A stretch of 6,072 bases of DNA, from positions 1 to 6,072 of the forward strand of contig PMIV01000193.1 in assembly GCA_003158355.1 (NCBI GenBank), in the 5' to 3' direction. The notes under the pieces are model-generated. The model saw only the letters and a program-made list of their open reading frames with translations. It ran no database searches and was not told where the DNA came from. Both the position numbers and the translations under genes were made by a program. This document shows positions 1-4,938 of the stretch, piece after piece; position 1 is the stretch's first letter; every line of letters begins with the position of its first letter. The stretch is from Anaerolineaceae bacterium (GTDB taxonomy: Bacteria; Chloroflexota; Anaerolineae; Anaerolineales; Anaerolineaceae).

Positions 1-10
1 AAAAAACTTG

Positions 11-83
11 TGCCCCGGGAGAGAATCGAACTCTCAATCTAAGCGTTAGGAGTGCTTTGCTTTGTCCATTGAGCCACCGGGGC
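11..83 (-). tRNA. trnR(CCU): tRNA-Arg (anticodon CCU)
   Basis: A complete 73-nt cloverleaf reads on the minus strand. It has a 7-bp acceptor stem (GCCCCGG with CCGGGGC), a D-arm beginning GCTC with the invariant GG in its loop, the anticodon loop CTCCTAA giving anticodon CCU, a 5-nt variable loop and a T-arm GAGAG-TTCGATT-CTCTC. The discriminator base is A; CCA is not encoded, so it must be added by the nucleotidyltransferase. It decodes the arginine codon AGG. Two stem positions are imperfect: C13-A22 in the D-stem and A31-C39 at the top of the anticodon stem. T6 follows the 3' end closely at the window edge and may be part of its terminator. A TTGCCC/TATAAT promoter lies just upstream. Confidence 0.95.
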
Positions 84-93
84 GTACTCCAAA

Positions 94-122
94 ATTATAG
101 CATCGGCTTATAGCAGGGGCAA
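94..122 (-). promoter_or_regulatory. promoter of tRNA-Arg
   Basis: On the minus strand a perfect -10 box TATAAT (94-99) lies 17 bases downstream of a -35-like TTGCCC (117-122), four of six matches to TTGACA. The tRNA begins 10 bases after the -10 box, so the 5' leader would be only a few bases. Spacing and position match the tRNA-Val promoter at 1394-1422. Confidence 0.7.
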
Positions 123-151
123 GAGCAACGAAAATACCTAAGGGGTAGTTT

Positions 152-183
152 TTGGAATGATAATTTAAAATTTGCTCTATAAT
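152..183 (+). promoter_or_regulatory. probable promoter of the 212-1157 gene pair
   Basis: A perfect TATAAT -10 box at 178-183 lies 28 bases before the ATG at 212. The only -35 resemblance is TTGGAA at 152-157, with a long 20-base spacer, so the -35 element is weak or absent. The segment lies between divergently transcribed genes, so a promoter on this strand is expected here. Confidence 0.4.
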
Positions 184-211
184 ATGCCTAAAGAAGAGAA
201 AGGATGACCGA

Positions 212-730
212 ATGAATAAAACGAATCGTGGATCGCTTATTGCAGGAATCGGCTTGGTCCTGCTTGGTCTGTTGTTTATTTGCCTCAATTTGATCCCTGG
301 CATCACGTTGACAAAAACCTGGCCGGTGATCTTTTTTGTGATTGCATTTGCTTTCTTTCTACCGGGGTTGGCATGGCCGGATTCCCGCAAGGAATTGGCC
401 GCCCTGTATATTCCAGGGACCATCACTTTTGTATTGGGGCTGATCTTCCTTTTCAACACCCTCACCGGTATTTGGATCGTTTGGGCTTATGCCTGGATCC
501 TGATCCCGGCCGGCGTTGGGCTGGGAATGGCGGTGGCTGCCTGGGCGGGCAAATGGAGACGCGGCGGCATGTTGGTAGGAATTTGGATGGCGCTGATCAG
601 TCTGGCGATCTTTGCGGTGTTCGCGGCACTCTTTGGCGATACGACCCTCAAGTACGTGGGGGCAGGCATCATGCTGTTGATGGGTGTGTTCATGCTGCTG
701 CGCTCTTTTACGAAGAAGTCGACGGAATAA
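212..730 (+). CDS. six-helix integral membrane protein, LiaF/LiaI-like type
   Basis: This 172-residue protein is almost entirely membrane. Hydrophobic helices run at about residues 8-29, 37-55, 65-85, 87-112, 119-141 and 146-165, with a short charged N-terminus (MNKTNR) and a basic C-terminal tail (RSFTKK). Tryptophan-rich helix starts such as TWPVIFF (36-42) and the repeated glycine-rich helix pattern resemble the transmembrane domains of LiaI/LiaF-type and similar small bacterial membrane proteins; that family link is inferred by eye and no function follows from it. No catalytic or metal-binding residues are visible. The ATG is preceded by AAAGGATGACCG, a plausible ribosome binding site. 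The next gene starts 4 bases after its stop, so the two are almost certainly one transcript and may be translationally coupled. Confidence 0.85.
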   Translation: MNKTNRGSLIAGIGLVLLGLLFICLNLIPGITLTKTWPVIFFVIAFAFFLPGLAWPDSRKELAALYIPGTITFVLGLIFLFNTLTGIWIVWAYAWILIPAGVGLGMAVAAWAGKWRRGGMLVGIWMALISLAIFAVFAALFGDTTLKYVGAGIMLLMGVFMLLRSFTKKSTE

Positions 731-734
731 AGCC

Positions 735-1157
735 ATGTCTTCAGTCACTCCCCAGTTAGAACTGCCCGTTCTGGTGGTGGATCGTGCCCACTGGCAAAAC
801 ACGATCATTGGCGAAACCGAACCCTCGGAATATTCGATCTCCACACATCAGGGATTCATTCTTTCGACCCAGGGATACGAATTTGTGATCCCGGAGGATC
901 TGGGAATCCGCGGCCCTAATATCATCCAAATGATCCTCGGCAAAGCCCAGTTCTATGCGATGGCGTATGAAGAAGGAATCAACGAGTATCCGATCACTGC
1001 CGGCAACCTGGTGGCTATGTACGGGTCTGAACCGTTCAGCGGGTTTGAGTCGGGTCAGAAGGCGATCATTGCCATCGGGCATCTTTCACCGCCGGATGAG
1101 GACAGCCCGCAGCCGAAGTTCACGGTGCTATGGGCAGGAGTGGTGAACATCCAGTAA
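735..1157 (+). CDS. hypothetical soluble protein, 140 aa
   Basis: I do not recognise this family. The ATG at 735 is chosen because it sits 4 bases after the upstream stop codon (727-730 region); longer in-frame starts from 684 would overlap the membrane protein and read its antisense-like frame. The product is mildly acidic, has no membrane helix, signal peptide or cysteine motif, and alternates short hydrophobic stretches (LPVLVVD, GFILST, YEFVIPE, KAIIAIGHL, FTVLWAGVVNI) with turns, suggesting a mainly beta-sheet fold. The ribosome binding site is poor (GACGGAATAAAG), consistent with coupling to the upstream gene. A strong terminator begins 7 bases after the stop, so it closes the transcription unit. 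Its partner may be the membrane protein, but the sequence does not show what either does. Confidence 0.8.
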   Translation: MSSVTPQLELPVLVVDRAHWQNTIIGETEPSEYSISTHQGFILSTQGYEFVIPEDLGIRGPNIIQMILGKAQFYAMAYEEGINEYPITAGNLVAMYGSEPFSGFESGQKAIIAIGHLSPPDEDSPQPKFTVLWAGVVNIQ

Positions 1158-1163
1158 GTTTAG

Positions 1164-1193
1164 GCCGGGAGCTGATGAAGCTCCTGGCTTTTT
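1164..1193 (+). terminator. intrinsic terminator after the 212-1157 gene pair
   Basis: The arms GCCGGGAGCT (1164-1173) and AGCTCCTGGC (1179-1188) form a 10-bp stem with one G-U pair and a GATGA loop, directly followed by T5. It lies 7 bases after the stop codon at 1157. Confidence 0.9.
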
Positions 1194-1223
1194 ATAGTGT
1201 CACAAATTCTTTGCCTCCAACCA

Positions 1224-1252
1224 TTGTCGGATAAAAAAAGTACCACAGTAAT
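1224..1252 (+). promoter_or_regulatory. degraded tRNA promoter in front of the pseudo-tRNA
   Basis: TTGTCG (1224-1229) and AGTAAT (1247-1252) occupy exactly the positions of TTGTCA and TATAAT in the intact copy, with the same 17-base spacer. The -35 has lost one consensus base and the -10 has lost two, so this promoter is probably weak or dead. Confidence 0.55.
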
Positions 1253-1262
1253 AAGTTCACTT

Positions 1263-1324
1263 GGACGGTTGGATCGGGTGGGCCTGTCCCCCGCAGGGGG
1301 ATAGAGCGTTGCGTTGACATTGCA
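1263..1324 (+). pseudogene. tRNA-Val(GAC) pseudogene, D-loop insertion and no 3' half
   Basis: The first 62 bases align with the functional tRNA-Val at 1433-1475. GGACGGT replaces the acceptor strand GGGCGGT, and GGAT replaces the D-stem GCTC. The D-loop carries a 19-base insertion (GCCTGTCCCCCGCAGGGGG, 1282-1300) that can itself fold as a hairpin. The anticodon 5' stem TTGCG and loop TTGACAT with anticodon GAC (1316-1318) are intact, but similarity stops at 1324. There is no T-arm and no 3' acceptor strand, so it cannot make a working tRNA. Confidence 0.8.
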
Positions 1325-1361
1325 GCCAGGGGAGAAACTTTCGCGATTTGGCATCAATCAG

Positions 1362-1475
1362 CTTTTTATTGTTCCAGAATTTGTCTTTTACCATTGTCAG
1401 ATAAAAAAAGTACCGCTATAATAAGTCCACTTGGGCGGTTAGCTCAGTTGGTTAGAGCGTTGCGTTGACATCGCA
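1362..1475 (+). repeat. downstream copy of tRNA-Val promoter/gene direct repeat (intact)
   Basis: This is the intact partner of 1188-1324, containing the promoter and the first 43 bases of the functional tRNA-Val. The two copies share the promoter and 5' tRNA half only, so the duplication either ended inside the tRNA or the upstream copy later lost its 3' part. Confidence 0.8.
1394..1422 (+). promoter_or_regulatory. promoter of tRNA-Val
   Basis: TTGTCA (1394-1399) and a perfect TATAAT (1417-1422) are separated by an ideal 17 bases. The tRNA starts 10 bases after the -10 box, giving a leader of only a few bases. Confidence 0.85.
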
Positions 1476-1506
1476 AAGGTCGTAGGTTCGAGTCCTATAC
1501 CGCCCA
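1433..1506 (+). tRNA. trnV(GAC): tRNA-Val (anticodon GAC)
   Basis: A complete 74-nt cloverleaf: acceptor GGGCGGT/ACCGCCC, D-arm GCTC/GAGC with GG in the loop, anticodon stem TTGCG/CGCAA around TTGACAT (anticodon GAC at 1467-1469), variable loop AGGTC, and T-arm GTAGG-TTCGAGT-CCTAT with one G-U pair. The discriminator is A and CCA is not encoded. It reads GUC and GUU valine codons. It is a single-gene transcription unit with its own promoter immediately upstream and an intrinsic terminator 12 bases downstream. Confidence 0.97.
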
Positions 1507-1518
1507 CCTCGCAGAAGA

Positions 1519-1546
1519 GTGTCGGATGATTATCCGGCGCTTTTTT
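1519..1546 (+). terminator. intrinsic terminator of tRNA-Val
   Basis: GTGTCGGAT (1519-1527) pairs with ATCCGGCGC (1532-1540) over 9 bp including two G-U pairs, with loop GATT, followed by T6. Confidence 0.9.
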
Positions 1547-1574
1547 AGTTAACATGGAGTTAAAAAGAATTTCC

Positions 1575-1609
1575 GGCGGCGGCCCTCGCAAGGGGGGGCA
1601 GGTCCGCCC
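1575..1609. repeat. GC-rich imperfect palindrome, REP-like
   Basis: The outer bases GGCGG and CCGCC face each other around a CCCT-CGCAA-GGGG core, giving an imperfect hairpin. Read on the minus strand, 1609-1593 matches 1276-1292 inside the decayed tRNA-Val at 14 of 17 positions, all three differences being transitions. That makes it a short dispersed GC-rich repeat in opposite orientation. It stands out from AT-rich flanks and lies about 110 bases before a REP-type transposase gene, where such elements are often found. Whether it belongs to the same family as the palindrome at 2088-2140 is not clear. Confidence 0.5.
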
Positions 1610-1653
1610 ACACCCTAAAATGATCCGTGAAATCCGGATCCTGGGTTCTACTC

Positions 1654-1683
1654 GCGCCAGAGATAAAATTCTCTGGTGCTTTT
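1654..1683 (+). terminator. orphan intrinsic terminator upstream of the transposase
   Basis: GCGCCAGAGA (1654-1663) and TCTCTGGTGC (1670-1679) form a 10-bp stem with one G-U pair and a TAAAAT loop, followed by TTTTATTT. No gene ends between it and the tRNA-Val terminator at 1519-1546. It may be left over from a lost gene, or may shield the transposase from read-through from the tRNA promoter. Confidence 0.75.
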
Positions 1684-1720
1684 ATTTGATTTCAAATAAA
1701 TTTTAATAGTTAATTTATCC

Positions 1721-2393
1721 ATGTCCATATCTTCCCAACATCAGCGCCGCTCCATCCGTTTGCCCGGATACGATTATTCCCAGGCGGGCGAATATTTCAT
1801 CACCATATGCACCCACGAACGCGAATATTTATTTGGCGAGATCGTCAATGATGAAATGCAATTAAACGCATTCGGCAGGATCGTTGACAGCGAATGGCAA
1901 AAATCAGCGGAGATCCGCACGGAAATCGAATTGGGCGCATATGTGATCATGCCCAACCATTTCCATGCGATCGTGCATATTTTGGATTCCGATGATGCAA
2001 ATAAAGGGATGGCGGATATTCAAAACGGCGAAGATCATTCCAATTCAACGGTACGGGCACAATCCAACGACATTATTGGTGATCCATGTAGGGGCACGGC
2101 GCGCCGCCTGCGCGTGCTGCAGGTGCAGGCGTGCCCCTACCGACGAAATACAAAAAATTGAAAAATTTGGCAAACCCGTTCTAGGATCAATTCCAACGAT
2201 TGTTCGGTCATTTAAATCCGCGGTTACAAAAGAGATCAATCAAATGCGCAACACGCCCGCTGCACTCGTCTGGCAGCGCAATTATTACGAGCATATCATC
2301 CAAAGCGAAAAAGAATATTTGAACATCGAGGCGTACATCGAGAATAATCCGGCCAACTGGGGGAAGGATTCGCTGTGGCCAGAAAATAGGTAA
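1721..2393 (+). pseudogene. REP-associated (IS200-like) transposase, frameshifted
   Basis: Two reading frames together make one Y1/HUH transposase of the REP-associated (RAYT) group. The N-terminal frame (ATG 1721, open to 2161) carries the family opening RRSIRLPGYDYSQAGEYF (residues 9-26), CTHERE and LFGEI, then MPNHFHAIV with the HUH metal-binding pair His80 and His82. The C-terminal frame (ending 2393) carries GSIPTIVRSFKSAV, WQRNYYEHII, which probably supplies the catalytic tyrosine, and YIENNPANW. The frames overlap at 1965-2161 and the shift from one to the other must lie between about 1995 and 2161. A 53-bp REP-like palindrome occupies 2088-2140. Cutting out exactly those 53 bases does not restore the frame; a length equal to 1 modulo 3 (such as 52 or 55) would. 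There is no good ribosome binding site. Known RAYTs move or maintain REP palindromes. This copy is probably inactive, unless the shift is a sequencing error or programmed. Confidence 0.85.
2088..2140. repeat. REP-like palindrome inside the transposase gene
   Basis: Perfect 10-base inverted ends, GTAGGGGCAC (2088-2097) and GTGCCCCTAC (2131-2140), are continued by GCCTGC (2106-2111) paired with GCAGGC (2125-2130). Between the two left arms sits GGCGCGCC (2098-2105), a self-complementary octamer that would bulge out on one side. The overall fold is a long hairpin with an asymmetric bulge, as in REP elements mobilised by RAYT enzymes. It lies in the variable linker between the HUH and tyrosine parts of the transposase. 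Confidence 0.8.
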
Positions 2394-2502
2394 TTTTGCG
2401 GGTGATGAAGCTGGCGCAGGCCATACGCCCGTACCAGAGATAATAATTCCGTTCTCTCATCAGCGTTTCAGATACACGAATTCTTTTTGCCTTTATTTAA
2501 GG

Positions 2503-2508
2503 TAAAAT
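2503..2508 (+). promoter_or_regulatory. possible -10 box of the der-lepB unit
   Basis: TAAAAT at 2503-2508 lies 30 bases before the der ATG in an otherwise AT-rich spacer. No convincing -35 is found at 16-18 bases; TTCTTT (2481-2486) is the nearest candidate. The 144-base gap 2394-2537 shows nothing else. Confidence 0.3.
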
Positions 2509-2537
2509 TGAGGTTTACAGAAGGGAAAGTGTGTGAC

Positions 2538-3905
2538 ATGACCAAACCTGTAGTTGCTCTGGTTGGCCGACCCAATGTTGGGAAAAGTACCCTTTTCAAT
2601 CGCTTGTGCGGTGAAATGTTGGCTATTGTAGATGATACCCCCGGCACGACTCGAGACCGCCTTTTCGGCGAAGGCGAGTGGACCGGGGTGGAATTTGACG
2701 TTGTAGATACCGGCGGCATCGACCCATCTGCGAACAGCAGAAAAGAACCGCTTTCGACCGGCTCGGCAGATTTTATTCGTGAGATCCGCTCACAGGCCGT
2801 GCTGGCTGTGGAAGAAGCGGACCTGGTGTTATTCCTCACCGACGCCATCAGCGGCGTTACCCCGGCAGATAAAGAAGTGGCCGAGATCCTGCGCAAGAAT
2901 CAGCGCATGGTGGACGGCAAGCCTTATCCCCCGCTCTTTTTGGTGGTGAACAAAGCAGACAGCGCCAAACAACGGGGATGGGTCAATGAGTTTTATGAAT
3001 TAGGTCTGGGTGACCCTTACGCGATCTCAGCCGTGCATGGTACGGGCACAGGTGATCTTTTGGATGCTGTTGTGGCAATCTTGCCAAAGCAGGAACCGGA
3101 AATCGAAGAAGATTCGGTCAAAATTGCCATTGTTGGCAAACCGAACGTGGGTAAATCGAGCCTGTTGAACCGTTTGGCCGGTGAAGAACGGGCCATTGTC
3201 AGCCCAATTGCCGGCACGACCCGCGACTCAGTGGATACGAAGATCGATGTCGATGGCATTGCGGTGACCCTCATCGATACAGCGGGTATCCGCCGCCGCG
3301 GCCATATCGACCCCGGCGTGGAAAAGTACAGCGTGGTGCGCTCGATGCGCTCCATCGAACGCTGCGATGTGGCTTTGCTCATGATCGATGCCGTGGACGG
3401 TATTTCGGCGCAGGACGCGCATATTGCCGGGTACATTAAAGACGCCTGGAAGAGTGCGGTAGTGATCGTGAACAAATGGGATGCCATCGAAAAAGACAAT
3501 TACACCATGCAGACCTATACCGATAAGATCCGCGCCGACCTCAATTTTGTCGATTATGTGCCCATCATTTTCATTTCTGCCAAGACCGGGCAGCGGGTGG
3601 AACAGGTTATGCCGCTGGCGCTCAAGGTTCAGGAAGAGCGTCTGGCTCGTGTGACCACCGGCGCGCTAAATCGCCTGATCCAGGCTGCACAAGACATTCA
3701 CGCGCCCACCTCTCGTACCGGCAACCCACTCAAATTATTTTATGGTACCCAGGTACGTACGGACCCGCCCACCTTTATGATCTACTGTAACAACCCGAAA
3801 CTGGCGCATTTTTCCTATCTGCGTTTTCTTGAAAACCAGATCCGTAAAGAATATCCGTTTACCGGTACGCCAATCCATCTGGTTTTAAAACCGCGGCACG
3901 AGTAA
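2538..3905 (+). CDS. der: GTPase Der (EngA), ribosome assembly factor
   Basis: A 455-residue protein with the diagnostic two GTPase domains in tandem plus a C-terminal KH-like domain. Domain 1 has the P-loop GRPNVGKS (10-17), PGTTRD (35-40), DTGG (57-60) and NKAD (138-141). Domain 2 has GKPNVGKS (200-207), AGTTRD (225-230), DTAG (247-250) and NKWD (312-315). The KH-like domain runs from about 365 to the end (PLKLFYGTQV, FMIYCNNPKL, GTPIHLVLK). In bacteria Der binds the 50S precursor and is essential for its maturation. Domain 1 carries extra residues after DTGG (about 62-82) and before NKAD (about 121-132) compared with the E. coli type, within family variation. ATG 2538 is chosen because AAGGGA (2521-2526) lies at a usable distance and the homologous sequence starts here; a TTG at 2487 would add 17 unlikely residues. 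lepB follows after 20 bases. Confidence 0.98.
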   Translation: MTKPVVALVGRPNVGKSTLFNRLCGEMLAIVDDTPGTTRDRLFGEGEWTGVEFDVVDTGGIDPSANSRKEPLSTGSADFIREIRSQAVLAVEEADLVLFLTDAISGVTPADKEVAEILRKNQRMVDGKPYPPLFLVVNKADSAKQRGWVNEFYELGLGDPYAISAVHGTGTGDLLDAVVAILPKQEPEIEEDSVKIAIVGKPNVGKSSLLNRLAGEERAIVSPIAGTTRDSVDTKIDVDGIAVTLIDTAGIRRRGHIDPGVEKYSVVRSMRSIERCDVALLMIDAVDGISAQDAHIAGYIKDAWKSAVVIVNKWDAIEKDNYTMQTYTDKIRADLNFVDYVPIIFISAKTGQRVEQVMPLALKVQEERLARVTTGALNRLIQAAQDIHAPTSRTGNPLKLFYGTQVRTDPPTFMIYCNNPKLAHFSYLRFLENQIRKEYPFTGTPIHLVLKPRHE

Positions 3906-3914
3906 GATCACAGC

Positions 3915-3920
3915 AGGAGG
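3915..3920 (+). promoter_or_regulatory. Shine-Dalgarno sequence fixing the TTG start of lepB
   Basis: A perfect AGGAGG stands 5 bases before TTG 3926. No ATG or GTG lies nearby in that frame before the transmembrane helix, so this site decides the start. Confidence 0.85.
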
Positions 3921-3925
3921 GAAGA

Positions 3926-4495
3926 TTGCAGCAAGCGACATCGATCACACCGCAAGAAAATGAAACACCGAAAAAAGATACCTTCTGGCATGATGTATGG
4001 GAAATTGTTCAAACCCTGCTCTTAGCCTTGCTTTTATATTTTGCCATCGACGCTGTCTTTGCCCGGGTGCGTGTGGATAATATCTCCATGGAAACCACCC
4101 TTATGCCGGGGGACCTGCTGGTAGTGAACAAGATGGCTTATAAATTCGGCGATTATCACACCGGTGATGTGATCACTTTCCATGATCCCCTCAATGTAAA
4201 AGAGGACTTCATCAAGCGCATCATTGGCACTCCTGGAGAAACCGTATCCATCCACAACGGACAGGTGTCTGTGAACGGAAGTGTGCTGAAAGAGAATTAC
4301 ATCAAGCAAGCACCGAACTATGACGGCGATTGGGTCGTACCCAAGGATGCTTTGTTCGTTCTGGGGGATAACCGCGATCAATCTTCAGATTCCCATGTTT
4401 GGGGATATGTGCCGCTTACCGATGTGGTTGGCAGGGCCTTATTCGTCTACTGGCCGTTCAATGCCATCCAAAGTATGGGCAATCCATACAAATAA
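3926..4495 (+). CDS. lepB: signal peptidase I (LepB)
   Basis: A 189-residue type I signal peptidase, which removes signal peptides from exported proteins at the outer face of the cytoplasmic membrane. A hydrophilic N-terminus of about 22 residues leads into one membrane anchor (about 27-46). The family boxes follow: box B NISMETTLMPGD with the nucleophile Ser54, box D FIKRIIGTPGE with the general base Lys97, and box E GDNRDQSSDS at 147-156. The length and single anchor fit the Gram-positive (SipS) type rather than the longer E. coli enzyme. The proline usual in box B (SMxPTL) is threonine here (SMETTL). Translation starts at TTG behind a perfect AGGAGG. It follows der with a 20-base gap and is probably co-transcribed with it. 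Confidence 0.96.
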   Translation: MQQATSITPQENETPKKDTFWHDVWEIVQTLLLALLLYFAIDAVFARVRVDNISMETTLMPGDLLVVNKMAYKFGDYHTGDVITFHDPLNVKEDFIKRIIGTPGETVSIHNGQVSVNGSVLKENYIKQAPNYDGDWVVPKDALFVLGDNRDQSSDSHVWGYVPLTDVVGRALFVYWPFNAIQSMGNPYK

Positions 4496-4539
4496 AATTC
4501 TAACGAAATTTATTCGATAAAATTTGTATTCTATGGTAA

Positions 4540-4548
4540 TGTTAAGAT
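4540..4548 (+). promoter_or_regulatory. possible extended -10 promoter of the zinc-finger gene
   Basis: TG-T-TAAGAT (4540-4548) fits an extended -10 pattern 33 bases before the ATG at 4582. No -35 box is evident. The 86-base gap after lepB has no clear terminator, so read-through from der-lepB is also possible. Confidence 0.3.
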
Positions 4549-4581
4549 AGAACCGGTTATTGAGTGGTTTAGGTAGAGAAT

Positions 4582-4884
4582 ATGGAAGAGAAAACAACAT
4601 CCCAAATTGACCCAGTGATCCCGTGCAGTGAATGTCAGGCAGGGCATATGCACCGCGAATATATTGCCTATTACACCTGGCTTGGCGATGAATTGATCAC
4701 CGTTCCGGACTTCCCGGCATGGGTATGTGATATTTGCGGTCGTTGTGAATATGACGAAAACGCGCTGGCGAGGCTGTCTCTTTTGCTCAGCCCAAACGCA
4801 GGCAAGACGACGAACCCGTCCCGCAAGATACGCAGCGCCGAGCGCAGCAAACCCAAATCACAGCGTCCGACACCCAACGAATAA
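4582..4884 (+). CDS. YgiT-type zinc-finger protein (orphan MqsA N-domain-like)
   Basis: A 100-residue protein with two cysteine pairs, CSEC (15-18) and CDIC (49-52) followed by Gly53, separated by a beta-rich segment. This is the layout of the YgiT-type zinc-binding domain found at the N-terminus of the antitoxin MqsA and in many small stand-alone proteins. A short helix (about 58-70, ENALARLSLLLSP) follows, then a basic, probably disordered tail rich in Lys, Arg, Ser and Pro. No helix-turn-helix domain is present, so it is not a full MqsA. Members of this family usually sit beside a small toxin-like partner (MqsR or DUF4258 type); none is seen here. AGGTAGAG at 4571-4578 serves as ribosome binding site. 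A terminator follows at once. Role unknown; a zinc-binding regulator or relic antitoxin is possible. Confidence 0.85.
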   Translation: MEEKTTSQIDPVIPCSECQAGHMHREYIAYYTWLGDELITVPDFPAWVCDICGRCEYDENALARLSLLLSPNAGKTTNPSRKIRSAERSKPKSQRPTPNE

Positions 4885-4886
4885 AC

Positions 4887-4921
4887 AAAAAACCTGATGA
4901 ACATTTTCATCAGGTTTTTTT
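4887..4921. terminator. bidirectional intrinsic terminator between convergent genes
   Basis: A perfect 15-bp stem, A6CCTGATGAA (4887-4901) with TTCATCAGGT6 (4906-4920), and loop CATT. The A-tract and T-tract arms make it work on both strands. It lies 2 bases after the zinc-finger stop and 17 bases from the stop of the minus-strand gene at 4939. Confidence 0.92.
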
Positions 4922-4938
4922 ATGCAAATTGTTTCGGG

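Larger units (their letters stand above)
1188..1324 (+). repeat. upstream copy of tRNA-Val promoter/gene direct repeat (decayed)
   Basis: This block repeats the region 1362-1475. Bases 1221-1270 match 1391-1440 at 44 of 50 positions at a constant offset of 170, and 1301-1324 match 1452-1475 at 22 of 24 at an offset of 151. The 19-base change in offset is an insertion in this copy. Looser similarity continues upstream (CTTTTTAT followed by ACAAATTCTTTG against AGAATTTGTC). Five of the six changes in the 50-base core are in the promoter or first tRNA bases. It looks like an old tandem duplication with one copy decaying. Confidence 0.8.

Noticed and set aside
359..844. 161-residue minus-strand reading frame
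   Set aside because: It is antisense to the membrane protein, low in hydrophobic pattern and rich in Arg, His and Gln, typical of a shadow frame.
1160..1357. 65-residue reading frame on the minus strand
   Set aside because: It runs antisense through the terminator, the decayed promoter and the pseudo-tRNA, has no ribosome binding site, and its composition follows the tRNA repeat.
1622..1653. GATCCG/CGGATC inverted repeat and a GGTTCTACTC string resembling a T-arm, perhaps a second tRNA relic before the orphan terminator
   Set aside because: No matching 3' T-stem, anticodon arm or acceptor stem can be built, so the resemblance is too short to support a tRNA remnant.
1684..1697. Small palindrome ATTTGA-TT-TCAAAT before the transposase as a possible IS200-type end hairpin
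   Set aside because: It is a low-complexity AT sequence with no matching partner after 2393, so element ends cannot be defined.
2487..2537. Upstream TTG start for der adding 17 residues
   Set aside because: The added residues do not belong to the family, there is no Shine-Dalgarno sequence before the TTG, and the ATG at 2538 begins the conserved sequence.
3017..3499. 160-residue minus-strand reading frame inside der
   Set aside because: der is unambiguous here, with both GTPase motif sets intact; the opposite frame has no recognisable motif.
4491..4514. AT-rich hairpin after lepB (AATAAAATTC with GAAATTTATT)
   Set aside because: There is one mismatch, almost no GC in the stem and no T-tract after it, so it is not a convincing terminator.
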